Both the position numbers and the translations under genes were made by a program. A stretch of DNA of 64,000 bases. Origin: Solanum dulcamara. Lineage: Eukaryota > Streptophyta > Magnoliopsida > Solanales > Solanaceae. Shown here piece by piece: positions 26,001 through 38,370 of the stretch. Location: assembly GCF_947179165.1 (NCBI RefSeq), contig NC_077237.1, positions 85,660,341 to 85,724,340 of the forward strand, in the 5' to 3' direction. The notes beneath the pieces are model-generated. The model made no database searches, was not told where the DNA came from, and saw nothing but the letters and a program-made list of their open reading frames with translations. Position 1 is the first letter of the stretch, and every line of letters begins with the position of its first letter.

Positions 26001-27894
26001 ATATTCAATTTTGAGTTTAATGAGACAACCGCTTCATAAAAATATATTTTTACATTAATTCATGCCTAACTAATCTTTCAACATGTTAAAAATAAGTATT
26101 TTAAATATTTATGTCCGTTGATTGAGGTTATGTTTGTATTTATTTAACTAAGTTGAATAAAATGTATGGTGTACAATTCCTGATTATAAGTAATGCGTAT
26201 TATTTTCACACTGTGAAATGCACGTGCTTTATTATACACAAAACTTAGATGTAAAAAGTAAGTATTTGTTGTTCAAATAATATTGTAGAAATTATTTATT
26301 TATGTTAGATTTAGAAGTTTTAACACTGATTTTTTGGAGGTTAGGAAAAAAAATAATCTAAAACATCATTATTGGGGTGTTGACAAAGCTTAAAAATCCA
26401 ACTGAATCTTGTTAATTTGGGTTGTTAGACTTGTTTTTTTTTTGGGTTGATTTTGATCGACTAGTTATTTAGTTCATGTTGAATTTTGATGTCTCGTGGA
26501 TAACCATGGTGATAGAAGATGGGAAGATTAAAAGATAGGTCTGTAATTATAATTTTCACAATTTATTTTAAGTCGATAACATGCTTTATGATTCTCATTA
26601 AATGTCGAGATTAAAGATCTATCTTTTAATCATAACGTATTAAATGCAGAGATTCTTTCCTAAAGTAAATACGAATTGTGTGAGCAACAAATTATAAAAA
26701 GAAGGAAACTCACGTGGTAGAGTACCTATTATTTGTAAAATGTATTAATTATTAAGTAGATCATTGAATAATGACTAATTAGAATAAGTATTTTCCACTT
26801 AGTATATATTATTTATTTCATTTCATATAAGGGCTAAAATTATAAGACGTCTCCAAAATTTAAGTGTTTTATTAGAGAATCGGAGCTAAAGGAGGAGAAA
26901 ATATGCATTATCCATTTAAGTACTATTGACACAATACCACAATGTTAATTAACTCCAATATCTTTTCCATAGTTCCATTTGATCTATATCTTAAATTCAT
27001 TATGGTTAGTTTGTTAAGATAACTCTATCTTAACTCACATTAGTAATGATATACCTTTCTTGAACAGTAAAAAAGGAAATAGTACACTATTATGGTAACA
27101 AACAACTAAAGTAAAGTTCATAAATAGCACATGGATGAAACTTAAATGTGAAAATAACTTTGCTCCCAAAATTTCAAGACTTCAATTACAAGAGATTTCC
27201 ATCATTACTCAAACAAAATTCAAAGGGGAAAAAGATTTGCCACAACTAGATCTTTTTGTAGTCATTGTCTTCAATAATTATTGAACCTTAAAGACAAAGT
27301 CTGCATATTGTGTGTCATAATACATTCACATGACCATTTGATAAAACAATTCCAAATTCTACACACTACCATCTACATTTTTAAAATATTATTTACTCAC
27401 CAAAAAAATATTTTCATATAATTTTCTATAAAAAAGTGACACCAATAACTTAAAAAATAAGATAAAACAACTTATTATAGCAAGTTAAAAAAATTCATTA
27501 TATACTATACTTATATGCTCTCCTCATATTATCATCCTTTGTTCTTCAACCCCACACTCACTTTATTCCCATGTCCCAATGCTTCCCTCCTTTAGCTTAA
27601 ACTCTTCATTATCTCATCCAAATTTCTACTAAAACAACAATGTTCAACCTCAAAAATCACCATTTTTAAACTAATGGAAGTACTAATTAATCTTAAGCAA
27701 CCTCCTTAATGATAATTATCCAAAACCCTAGATCTGTCCCCCCATTAGGTAACTACATAAACCTTTGCTCTCTAGTCTGAAACACCTTTATATTAACTGC
27801 AGTTGTGATAATAATTTCTGGGTGCAGCTTTTTTTTTTTGTGAATTGTGAAGTGGGTATTTGGGGATTTTTGTTCTTTTTGTTTTGGGTGGGAG
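23100..27894. other. Divergent intergenic region between MOB1 and GRF
   Basis: The two genes are head to head across 4.8 kb of very AT-rich DNA, so both promoters must lie here. I see no gene. The GA-rich tract at 23052-23064 is in the 5'-most MOB1 intron or leader. Around 24180-24440 there are repeated direct and inverted forms of CATGTCAT/ATGACATG, probably a decayed element. Around 25320-25720 there is a repeat with recurring TATAATTCGC and ATACAAATTC motifs, probably another MITE-like sequence. Confidence 0.5.
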
Positions 27895-30800
27895 ATGAGT
27901 ACGGCGGCGGCGACGGCGGTGGTGGATGGGTACAGACCGCCGTTCACGGCGGTGCAGTGGCAGGAATTGGAGCATCAAGCAATGATATATAAGTATTTGG
28001 TGGCGGGTATTCCGGTGCCGCCGGACCTTGTTGTACCGATACGACGTAGCTTTGAACCCATTTCTGCGAGGTTCTTTCATCATCCTAGCTGTATGTTTCT
28101 CTTTCTTCTAGTTGTCAATTTTTATTTTTTTTCAATAATGTTGGTATTTGATACCTTGCATGCAGAGATGGATCCTGAATTTAAGCTTGAATGGTTGTAA
28201 TTATTAAAGTTTTTAGTATTTAATTCATTGTAATTGTTAAAATTATGTGTTAAAAATCTTATCTTTGTTGAAAATTTTGAAGTTTTTTTTTTCCACTGGA
28301 TATCTGTCATCCAGAGTAAAAAGAATAATGGGTTCAATAGCAAAAACACAGTTGATTTCTTCGTATCTGTTCAAACCTTGATAGAGAGAGTTATCTGGCA
28401 GTTGTGCTCGAGAGTTGGATGCAAGTTGGCCGGACACTACGGTTATCAAAAAGAAATATGCTGGGTTTGGATAAACTAAATCTGCTTCTCACTAGAAAAG
28501 CATATCCTATAACCTAGTGTTTAGACTGATAGGAAGAGATCACATGTTCTTTTTCTTATTTTAACTGAAAACATTCCTCTTTTCATTTTGTATGTTAGCT
28601 TGTTTGTTTATCATAGTTATTTATTTTAGCTTCTTTCAGTTAAGCAGTGTGGTGGAAATGTCTGCATTTCTGAAAGGGAAGTTTAGTATTCTTTGATAGT
28701 GAAATTGGAGCATGTAGATAAAGTCATAAAATTAACTGTTTTATGGTTGTTTCCTTTTTGGCTCAATATTTTGTTAAGATAGCATTGGCGGAGGCAAGAT
28801 TTTCGCCAAAGGGTTCATCATCTACTATATTTGCATAAAAATAAAAGTTGACCTTGTATATATAATGTGATTTTCTTGCGAACCACTTCTTCCCTACTAG
28901 CTCCATTCCTTTAAGGCAGTTCAATCATTAGTAGCCATTCATTTCGTTTTCATCTCATTCCATTTCCTTGTTTGAAGATTTACTGATCCATTCATTTCAG
29001 CGTATTCCTGTAATTAGTTAGTTGTAGGGGAAACATTTCTCTCTTTTATTCGTTGGGTAGGACTGCAGTATAAGTCGCTTTTGGGTTTGAGTAGGTTGCT
29101 AATATATTCTAAATATATGACATGTGGTGGACTATACTTCTGTGCTTCTTTGTTATACAATAATGAAGAGGCAGCATGTCAGTGTTTTTCAAGAGGCTCA
29201 TGTGGTATCTATTTTGGTTTTATGCCATAATTTATAAGTAATTTATATTTCAATGTCTGTGAAGTGAATGAATTTCAATCTCTATTCTGGTAAAACTCCT
29301 GTCTGTTGGAGTTCCGACTGCGGACCACCCAATCAAATGTAGTAAAATGTTTTCTTTTCGTGCTACAAAGCTCTTCTTTTTAGGGGGTCTGAGGGAGGGG
29401 TGTTGCAGCCTACTGTGTTTGCTAAATATTGAGCTTATTAGTTTGTATCTTCTGCTGTCAGTGGGTTATTGTTCCTATTATGGGAAGAAGTTTGATCCTG
29501 AGCCAGGAAGGTGTAGAAGGACAGATGGAAAGAAGTGGAGGTGCGCCAAAGATGCATATCCTGACTCAAAATATTGCGAGCGGCACATGCATCGAGGCCG
29601 CAATCGTTCAAGAAAGCATGTGGAATCTCAATCGACTGCCCAGTCCTTGTTGACTAGTATGTCACACAATACTACTGGGAGCAGCAAAACAAGTGGAAAT
29701 TTCCAACGTAGTAGCAGTGAAAGCTTCCAGAACACGCCACTATATTCTGCTGCTAATTCAGAAGGACCGAGTTATGGAAGTGCCCCAACAAAGATGCAGA
29801 TGGAGCCTGCCACCTATGCGACAGATAGCAAGGGGCATGGGTAAATTTTCTGTCCTTTATGTTTCCTCTTATCCTTGGATGTATTTACTCTGATGTTCAT
29901 CTTTAATTACTTGGTACCTTTAGAAGAGATCTGAAGTAGTTAGCATTTTACTAAGAGGATCTTCCTTCAAATGACTTATACAGTGTTCATTGAAGTTAGG
30001 TCTTTGGCTGCACAAATGATGTTCAATGCTGCTTACATGTGAAAAAGCTTGCTTTTATGATCTGTGTTTCTGTTGCCAATTAAAGATAAAAATCTTACAC
30101 TTGAATCTTTTACATTTGGAAGGATTCTAAATAGGACATGTTGGACTATCATCCCTCTTTTTCTCCCTTCATTAAGCTTAACTTATAATAAACAGAGTTT
30201 GGCATTCTAACTCTGGATTATGTTTCAGATATTCTGCATGGTAGAATTGGTTATGCTACTAAAAGGATTTGTTTCCACTGCTTACAATGCATTCGTACTT
30301 CTTTGTGTTATAATTTTTCTGCCTATTTTTCTTTTGACATGCCTGATTATTTGGAGTTCATTTTGCATTCTTAATGAATTAGTAAGAAGGTAGTTGAGAA
30401 CAAACTTTTTCCATTTAAGAAACTTCGACTTTTCAGGCCTTCACTCAGATAAGAAAAAAGGCATTGTTTGAGATATTGTTTGGTCTTTAAATATTGTGGT
30501 GTATAGTGTTTGGTACCATAGGTAGTTCCTTCCTACTCATGTCATACTATTATTGAGCTCTGAGGCAGTTGAATCTGTCTAATATGCTTTCCTGTCTTTG
30601 GATAAATAAGTGGTGTAACTTGAAACTAGACTACATAACTTGCAAAATATGAGCTTGGTAAACTACATTAAATTATTGAAATAGCAAATTGAGCTACACT
30701 TGCCCTATAAGTTATGTAACATCCAGTTTCATGAAATGCGAAAATGGAAACACAGATATTTCCATGGAATGGCTCCTGATGCTGATGAGCAGAATTTCTC

Positions 30801-31203
30801 TCTCGAAGCTTCAGCTGGCACGAGAAGCTTAGGGATGGGATCTAACACAGACAGCATGTGGTGTCTGATGCCTCCACAACTTCCCTCAAGCCCCATGGTG
30901 AAGCCAAAAAATGATTCTCAGTTGCTAGATAGCTTGCGACAAATCCGAATGCCTAATCCATTTGAGCCTATGAATGATGCAATTATTTCGGGACAGCAAC
31001 ACCAACATTGCTTTTTCAGCAGTGACATAGGTTCTCCCGGGACAGTAAAGCAGGAGCAGCGTTCAATGCGCCCTTTCTTTGACGAATGGCCTACAACTAA
31101 GGAATCATGGTCCAATCTTGATGATGAGGAATCCAACAAAACTAATTTCTCCACTACTCAACTGTCTATATCCATTCCTATGACTCCTTCTGACTTCTCT
31201 TGA
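27895..31203 (+). CDS. GRF: GROWTH-REGULATING FACTOR transcription factor
   Basis: Exons 27895-28090, 29462-29840 and 30756-31203 splice in phase to 340 aa. A QLQ domain lies at about residues 15-50 ('[20 protein letters not shown]') and a WRC domain at about 77-120 with Cys83, Cys93, Cys104 and His107 as the C3H zinc ligands. QLQ binds GIF co-activators and WRC binds DNA and carries the nuclear localisation signal. GRFs promote cell proliferation in leaves and meristems. The miR396 site is retained in exon 2. The protein ends '[15 protein letters not shown]' and stops at TGA 31201. The next codons in frame (RSSCSPN) resemble the usual GRF tail and end at a GTGAGT, so this stop looks early for the family. 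I do not assign a GRF number. Intron 1 contains a short interspersed-repeat fragment near 28784-28870. Confidence 0.95.
29604..29625 (+). promoter_or_regulatory. miR396 target site in GRF
   Basis: The bases coding for RSRKHVE read TCGTTCAAGAAAGC, one extra base, then TGTGGAA. This is the complement of miR396 with the single-base bulge typical of plant GRF sites. It is expected to direct cleavage or repression of the transcript, limiting GRF to young proliferating tissue. The match is from my knowledge of the miR396 sequence. Confidence 0.92.
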
Positions 31204-31966
31204 AGGAGTTCTTGTTCCCCAAATGGTGAGTTAACATCCTCCAGCAACCTATTTTCCAATTAAAGTCACATTCTATAGCAAGGCAGCCATGACTTTTGGT
31301 TTTGCATTGAGTGCAGATGCTTGAGGAATGCTGCCATTGTAATAAGCAGTTTCCAGTGCTGCACTGAGGAACAGATATGCTAGTCAAATTCTCATCAGTA
31401 CGAGTCAAGAGAATGGACCCCGGCCTCTCGGATGTCAAAGTTACCTCTTAAGTTGCTGGAGAACATCCTGGTAATCTTTGCATATCTTTATGGTGTGAGA
31501 TGGTTTACCAGACAATTGCAGCCGGTTTTGGCCATATAACGAAAATAAATAAATGTACTTTGCCTGTCTTCACTTTCTGGATTCCAGTTTAAAGATTGCA
31601 AATCATGTAATCTAGTTTCAAATAAGCTGATGATATTATAGGTACAAGTTCTTATTATGTGTATCCTTTATTGGGAAGTTCTCATCTTTAGATGATGTTT
31701 GTTTCAATTTTTTAGATTGTCTCGTCCTCTCTGTAGTTACATAATACAACTCATCAATAATTTGAACGATAAACTTACGAGTAAAGTAGAATACAAAATA
31801 GAGCTATTATAAAATGAGATTTTTTGTCATTACACAATGATGAATTTAAAAATATAATATAATAAAATTTAAATAACAAATCAAAATATAAACATTGTAT
31901 TTAAATAAATAGTAACTTAATACAGTACAACAGGTAACAACAATCCAAACAAGGTGTAAACAATCT
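31204..31966. other. Convergent 3' region between GRF and UGT
   Basis: Contains the GRF 3' UTR, with possibly a spliced 3' UTR intron (GTGAGT at 31225, acceptor-like TGCAG near 31315), and the UGT 3' UTR on the other strand. Sequence from 31800 is AT-rich. No other gene is seen. Confidence 0.5.
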
Positions 31967-34852
31967 TCAATCATCACTTTGCTTTTGCATAATAAAATCC
32001 TTGAAATCATGCAAAGCAGAAGTTGAACCAACTGGAAAATTAGCATTTCTAAATTTTTCACTCAACTCTTTAACTCTATTATGAACTTGTTTATCCTCCA
32101 TTAATCCCTTAATCCCTTGTATTATCTCTTCCTTCTTAATCTTTCTCAACCCAATATTTTCTCTAATTGATGATACCATGTGACCAATCTTGAGATGACA
32201 CACAATTGATTTTGCATTATAAAAATTATCACCCCTAATTGGCCATGCCAATAAAGGGACCCCTTGTCCGATCGCTTCCATAATCGAATTCCATCCACAG
32301 TGAAACATGCATCCGCTAGTTGACGGATGACTTAAAATCAACAATTGTGGGGCCCATCCATGTATAACCAAACCCCTTTTCCCAACTTTATTTTCTAAGC
32401 CATTAGGATAATAATCTTGATTCTTGGAAATTACCCATATGAAATTTTGGCTTGAACTCTCTTCTAGTGCCTTTGAAATTTCTTCATGTTCTTGTAAAGT
32501 TGGCATAAGTTCACTACCAAAAGAAATGTAAATTACTGAATTTGGAGATTTTTTCTCTAACCAATTGAGTATTTCATCTTCTGAATAATTTGATTTTTGA
32601 CTTGAATTATTAATTGTTCTAATGTCTTTGTCATGAATTAGGGATTTAGTGGCAGCAAGTGTCCAGAATTTTTCTGGAAGAAGGCCAATTCCATAAATTG
32701 GAAGTCTTGTTTGTTTTGCTAAATATTCCAAGAATGTATGCTCTAGTTCATCATATGTGTTCACAAGAATGGCAATTGTAACCTTTACCTGTTAGAACCA
32801 AAAAAAAAAAAGAAGAAAGAGGAATGAAGACATAATTATATTGTGAATGTGATAATAGTATAGAAACACATCTAAACTATGGTGATAATAATTATCGACT
32901 ACACAATTAAACCACTATTAAAACATCGCTATTTTTCCACTGAATTTCTCAAATTCAGTGGAAAATGTTCAATAGCTATTTCGACAGATATTTTGACTGT
33001 ATCATAATGTTTTCATACGAAAAAATTAGGGAGTTGTTCATTATTTCAGTGAGAATGTGTCTCACCATGTGTTTTCCAGGCGAATTGATTTGATGAAAAA
33101 TGAGTGAAAAATCCTGTTCTATACCACAAAATTTCCACTAATTTAGTGTGGAAAAAATCCTTTATTTCTAGTGGTGAACTTTACCATGAAGGGATGTTGT
33201 GGTGGGGTAGGGAGCTATTACCTTCTTGAACTTATTTTTTGGTATTATTTACCTTCTTTACGTTCTTACTTGATAAAGAAAATAAATCACGCAGTATGTA
33301 AACACGCGCTTATTCAAAACTAAAAAAATAAAAGGAGTTTTAATATCTTTTTCCATTTGATTCTTTCATAATCCAACGACCAGATCCTTATCCTTTTCAA
33401 ACTCTCGATACATGTAGGAGATGTTAGACCAGACACAAAGTTTAAGATGTTTTTTTAACAGATTTTGACATCTAAGGAGTAAGTTTAAAGTTAAAAATAT
33501 TATGAAGTATGTATATATTTTTTAAATAATAATATTATAAAATATATATAAAAAAAAGTATGTCACGTAAATTAATATTAATTACCTCTTGGACCCATAG
33601 TGGCTCATCACCAGGTTGTGTTGGAAAAGATTTCTTCTTGGTACCAATTAATGGTTCCTCTGATGAGCTATAGTATCTCCTTACTATATCATCATAATCC
33701 ATGGACATTTCATCGGGTAAATCCGGAAGTAACCGAGTTTCACCTGGTAAATTAAAGGAGACAGATGACGGATATTATTAGTTATACATACTTTATTTTA
33801 CATATATATATTGTATGTATTTGTTTCAGTGTACAAAAACACTATCTTTACCTCAAGGATATAGGAAGTTTGTTTTTGAAAGACATTCCATACAAGTAAC
33901 ACACAACAAGATAAGGTAGAAAATAATAGAGAAAGCGTAAAAAGTCGAGGATATAGAGAGGTTGTTTTTGAAAGATTCCATACAATTAACACACAACAAG
34001 ATAAGGTAGAAAATAATAGAGAAAGCGTAACAAGTCGAGGATATAGAGAGGTTGTTTTTGAAAGATTCCATACAAGTAACACACAACAACAAGATAAGGT
34101 AGAAAATAATAGAGAAAGCGTAACAAGAAATAAGTAGTAGCAGTAATAGAAGAACAAAAAAATTATGAGAATATGTTAATACTATTTGCCCACCAAGCCT
34201 ACCCTACAAGAGAGGGTAACAACACTCAACTATTTTCTAACTTTTTATACCATGTGAGAAAAATTATTTAAAACTTCAATAAATATTGGATCATGTGATT
34301 AGGATTTAACTATTAAAAGTTAGATTCAATATCAATCAAAAATTTAAATTCTGAATTCGCTTAACCTGGTTTGACGAACTCTACATCAGCTTTCCAAGCA
34401 GCATAATCCATGGCGAGGGAAGCAGCACTAAAAGGGGAGAAAGCCACAATAGGCACTTGAAATTTGGTGAAAACATCTCCCAAATATGGCAACATCATGA
34501 TATCAACTATAGCACAATTAATTTTCAAGTTATTATTTTTGGCTATGTTATAATTAGATATCAAAATTGATTCTACACCTTGTCTCATTTGCTTGTAATG
34601 CAACATAATAGGTTGCGGGTCGAATTTAATTTCGGGGCGAAGAGGTTCCGGTATCGGAGCATCAACGTTCACGACGTTGACTAACGGGTGGTGGACTAAG
34701 GAAGAGGAAATGAAGGAGGAGATATCGATAGAAAGAACAAACGTAGTTTTAATATAAAAAGAGGAGAGTTTTTTGCAAAGCTCAATTAGTGGCAAGATAT
34801 GGCCTTGCCCAAAAAATGGCACTACTAAAATCTCTCCAATAGGTTTCTCCAT
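31967..34852 (-). CDS. Family 1 UDP-glycosyltransferase
   Basis: Exons 34852-34366, 33743-33586 and 32788-31967 splice in phase to 488 aa, a normal length for a plant UGT. The N-terminal acceptor-binding half starts MEKPIGEILVVPFFGQGHIL, giving the catalytic His18. Asp117 ('AIVDIMMLPY') is the likely partner acid. The UDP-sugar-binding PSPG box occupies about residues 360-403, from W-A-P-Q through H-C-G-W-N-S to G-D-N. Its last position is Asn403, where most plant UGTs have Gln, and that residue helps bind the sugar. UGTs transfer sugar from UDP-sugars to small molecules in the cytosol. The acceptor cannot be told from sequence, nor can I give a UGT family number. Intron 1 holds a 90-bp tandem repeat. 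Confidence 0.93.
33855..34131. repeat. Three tandem 90-bp units in a UGT intron
   Basis: Units start near 33858, 33949 and 34039 with GGATATAG and contain TTGTTTTTGAAAGA, TTCCATACAA and GATAAGGTAGAAAATAATAG. The copies are more than 90 percent alike by eye, so the expansion is recent. Because 90 is divisible by three, a spurious minus-strand reading frame runs through all units. Confidence 0.92.
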
Positions 34853-36100
34853 ATGAAATTTGATTATTTTTCTCTAAAAGAAAAAAAATTTGAATTTATC
34901 TCTAATCAATCGTCAAGGTCCTCTTTTAATGAACTCATGACGTGTAGATTAAATTCAAGAATCATTACATCATGAGCTAAAATATGACAAGTATGTTGTT
35001 TAAAAGAGAAAAAATTAAAAAAAATGTATTCTCTTCGGTGAGTTAAAAGATGATGATACGTGTCGAAACTAGGAAACAAGTGCCACTTGCTAGGCGTAAA
35101 GGTTCATGCATGCAAATTCCACTTGTACTATATTATTATGAGGCTGTTTGGATTGACTTATAAGCTGTTTTTAGTTTTTTTTGAGTGTTTGACTGGTCAA
35201 CTTAAAGTTATTTTGTGCTTAAAATAAGCTTCAATAAATAGTTGGGTTTATTTGAATGAACTTATTTTAAGCAGTTTATAAGTTGAAAACAACTTATAAG
35301 TCAAAAAAAAAGTTGACCTACACCTATTTTTTTTTTAACTTATAAGCAATTTTCAACCTATAAGATGCTTAAAAATAAGTCAATCCAAACAGGCTATATA
35401 TTTCTACGTTTCCGATGAAGTAAGACACTAGTGTCTTGTTTTATCGGATTAATGCATTTTCTGCCTATTTTATATCGATTATACGTACTGTTTTATAATA
35501 TATTATATTATATTTATATATATTATATTATTTTATTAAATACAATATTAGTTTGAGTAGATAGTATTTTATTCTGTTGTTATACATGCACACTACTAAA
35601 TGTCGATCGAAAACCAAAAAAGGGAAACCGACTTCCATTTTTTTTTTAAAATATTGACCTTCGGAAGGTTTTTTTTTCTTCAAAATATTGATCTCCAAAA
35701 ATAGTTTTTTTTTTAAAAGAAAAAAAAAAGGAAATTGCAAAATACCGTCCTTCAAAGGTCGATTTGTTTTCGAAAAAAAATGAATTTAAAGAGTACTATA
35801 ACTAAAAAAAAAAACAATTCTTAAACCAACAAGAACTAATGATATAGGGGTAGAAATGTATAATTAGACTTTTTGCGATAGTTCAGAGGCATTTTTGATC
35901 TTTTTTTTCGTAAAATTCAAACTCTTTTTCACTTTCATTCAAACAATGTTTTTCAAAATAAAAGAAATCAAAGTATGTTAACAACATTGAACTATAGTAG
36001 CAGCCTAATAATTGCAACTGTAAATGTTCTTTTCTCTTCACCTTTGCTCCCTACTATCTTGTAACAAGGCAAAAACAAAGGCCAATGCTATGAAGTGTAC
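34853..36100. other. UGT upstream region
   Basis: No gene seen. It contains the UGT promoter on the minus strand, a MITE at 35141-35395, and an AT-rich segment at 35500-35820 with poly-A and poly-T tracts. Confidence 0.5.
35141..35395. mobile_element. MITE, TGTTTGGATTGACTTAT family
   Basis: Left end AGGCTGTTTGGATTGACTTA and the reverse of the right end AGCCTGTTTGGATTGACTTA agree at 19 of 20 positions. The interior repeats TTATAAG and TTAAAATAAG in both orientations. Related copies lie at 39749-40003 and 51121-51365. I could not define the target duplication. Confidence 0.8.
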
Positions 36101-37070
36101 AATGTACTTAACTCTTCTGGGATAGAAAAAACAGTGTGCTCTTCTCCATGTTGCTTAATCCTTTGAACCTGCAAGAAATCGATACACGACAAATGAGAAG
36201 TTTTTCAAGTTCTTTGGACTGCAAAAGAAGGATACATGTATGTAACTCGGATTCATTTATGGTATATATCAGATACGATTGTCTGCAAGTATCTGATATG
36301 AGGACGTCAAGTTTATCTGTTTTGTTATAATTTATTCAAACCTGTTGAACACTGGTATGTCATGGTTGCAAAACACTTATTTCCCAAATAAACAAGTTTA
36401 AGGCAACAGTTATAAATGACAACACCACAGACTACACAGATGATAACACGTAGTATATTAGTGTGAAAGTATCAGTAAAGGGAACAATGGCAATAGAAAA
36501 TATAGAAAACAAGAATATTCAAGTTTCTATTATGGACCTTTTCTTAGTTTTATGGGAACAAACAATTGCAGATAGAGTATCGGCTTAAATATTCAAGAAC
36601 ATGTAACAGTTTAACACAGATTCTGAATAAGACTATAATACAGTTTCAGTGAACCAGAAGGAAACAGTAATCATGTTCAACGATCCCCGAACAAGTCCTG
36701 AAAAAAACAGTAATCATGTTCAATGGAACTTTCTTGTCCCCTATGATTGAGGGGATTCTAAAAAGTCTACAAAAACATCGATATCATTATCTAGCTTCCC
36801 TAATAAATGTAACAATCACAACCTAATTTTTTTTTTTTGCTGTGTGTATGTCTATTAAAAAAATTCATGCATAGGTAAGTAGGAGTTATGGTGTTCTATC
36901 GGCAAACATATCTTCATTAGTTTGAAGGAATAGATTATACAGGGACTAACAGCAAAGCCCACAAAATGACCAACATGTAGAACATAGATTGATGACCAAT
37001 ATTACACTGTTTAAGGAATTAGAACAAAGTGGCATGAAAAGTCTTATCATGGTTAAACTGCAATACGGTA
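36101..37070. other. 3' flank of the AS8-like gene with a possible alternative last exon
   Basis: Mostly AT-rich, no independent gene supported. On the minus strand an acceptor-like TTTCTTGCAG at 36169-36178 precedes GTTCAAAGGATTAAG. Joined to the donor-like GTATGC at 37102, it would replace the last residues of the AS8-like protein by G-S-K-D and a stop. This is inference from splice-like motifs only. Confidence 0.35.
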
Positions 37071-37960
37071 CTACTTCCATTTGTGAGCACTCTGTAGCAT
37101 ACCTTTGAAAGGATGAAGTAAGCCATTGATGTCTTGTTTTAGACGCTCCATGCATTGATTGGGAAAGGACATTTTGGTCGGCATTTCAGGCGAATCTACC
37201 AGCTTCCCTACTGATTCTTTGAACCTTAAGCTTGAAAAAGTTCGAACCACCCTTTCTTGCAAGCCAGATATATTTGAATCAAGGCAACACCGACTATCTT
37301 CCACAATGTTTCTCATGCTTTGTATATCCGTGGATCGAGACATCTCAATAGCACCACTTCTGACAGCTGAGAAGGCTACGAAAGAATATACAAGTCACTA
37401 AATAAATCAACTTCAACGGTAGTTTCAAATCTCAGACAGTTTGTCTTACTTTCCTTTTTAGCCCGTTTAAAAAAGAATGCCTATTTCCTTTTCCAATAAC
37501 CTCTTTAATTCGAACTTTCTACATGACATGTTTAAAACCATAAGACTTTGGTACATTCCACCTATCGTTAGTTTAAGACCTGAATATTCAAAAGTCCTTC
37601 TTTACTTTCTTTAACTCTGTGACAAGTCAAAATGACAAACAAATTGAAATCGAGGGAGTAGAAAACGTAAAATGTCCAATTCATTAAGAAGCGGGATATG
37701 AAAAGTTGGTTATATTTACCATTGTAAGGAACTGTGAAGATGTAATTGGTAGGTAGACCAATGCCAATGCCGAGCAGAGAGAAGCCAACGCTGAATCCAA
37801 CACCACAGCCAGCTCCAACATAACCAATAACCTCAGGACCAAATCCAGGACCCCATCCCACCCCACAGCCAATGCCAATTCCCATGCCCCAGAAGGCTCC
37901 ATATGTAGGATGAACTGGATTCCATCTTTCGTATCTCCTGAACAGGCCCTTTATAATCAT
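37071..37960 (-). CDS. Cadmium-induced protein AS8-like
   Basis: Two exons, 37960-37720 and 37375-37071 (stop TAG), splice in phase to 181 aa. The first 80 residues begin MIIKGLFRRYERWNPVHPTY and continue into a strongly glycine-rich segment ('GIGIGCGVGWGPGFGPEVIG', then 'YVGAGCGVGFSVGFSLLGIG'). This matches the conserved N-terminus of Arabidopsis cadmium-induced protein AS8 as I recall it. The glycine-rich stretch is hydrophobic enough to insert in a membrane, but that is inference. The second exon is less conserved. The molecular function is unknown. ATG 37960 is preceded at 37967-37968 by an AG acceptor-like site, so the leader is probably spliced, with an upstream exon near 39465-39520. 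The last exon may have an alternative at 36168. Confidence 0.85.
37430..37661. mobile_element. Stowaway-like MITE in the AS8-like gene
   Basis: The right end ATTGAAATCGAGGGAGTA is a Stowaway terminus with TA. The left end near CAGTTTGTCTTACTTTCC is eroded. Internal pieces (AATTCGAACTTTCTACATGA, AAGTCCTTCTTTACTTTCTT) are shared with 54067-54323. It spans most of the intron before exon 2. Confidence 0.7.
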
Positions 37961-38169
37961 TTCGACCTACAATCACAAGCCGATAAGTCTATCAAATTCT
38001 GTTGAGAGATACCCTAAGATTACCAAAATGGAAATGCAAAGTCTGGAGGGGCTTTTCTCATTGGCGAATTGGGTAAATTTTAAACTCCTTTTGGAATGTT
38101 ATCCTCTCAAAGCTTTCTAACAGTCTAGAACATTATGAAGGAATTTTAATCATTTCTTCGAGGGCTCCT

Positions 38170-38370
38170 TACTCACTCTGTTCCAATTAATGTTGTTGTG
38201 TTTGACTAGACACAAAGTTTAAGAAAGAAAAGAAGGACTTCTAAAACTTATGATCTAAAACAATACATAGACGTGACTATAATCATCACATTAATAGTGA
38301 AATGAGAGTTTAAAGTTGTTGTTTTTCTAAATAAACATGACTTTCTTTTGGGGACATACCAAAAAGGTAA
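38170..38370. mobile_element. Eroded Stowaway-like MITE
   Basis: ACTCACTCTGTTCCAATTAA, then TTTGACTAGACACAAAGTTT and AAGAAAGAAAAGAAGGACTT correspond to the left half of the 54067-54323 element. The right end is not recognisable. A related left-half piece is at 33420-33500. Confidence 0.45.

Noticed and set aside
27753..28083. Minus-strand frames over the GRF first exon
   Set aside because: They are shadows of the QLQ-coding exon on the other strand, which has clear family identity.
33798..34157. 119-codon minus-strand frame in the UGT intron
   Set aside because: It is produced by the 90-bp tandem repeat (unit length divisible by three), and it lies wholly within an intron.
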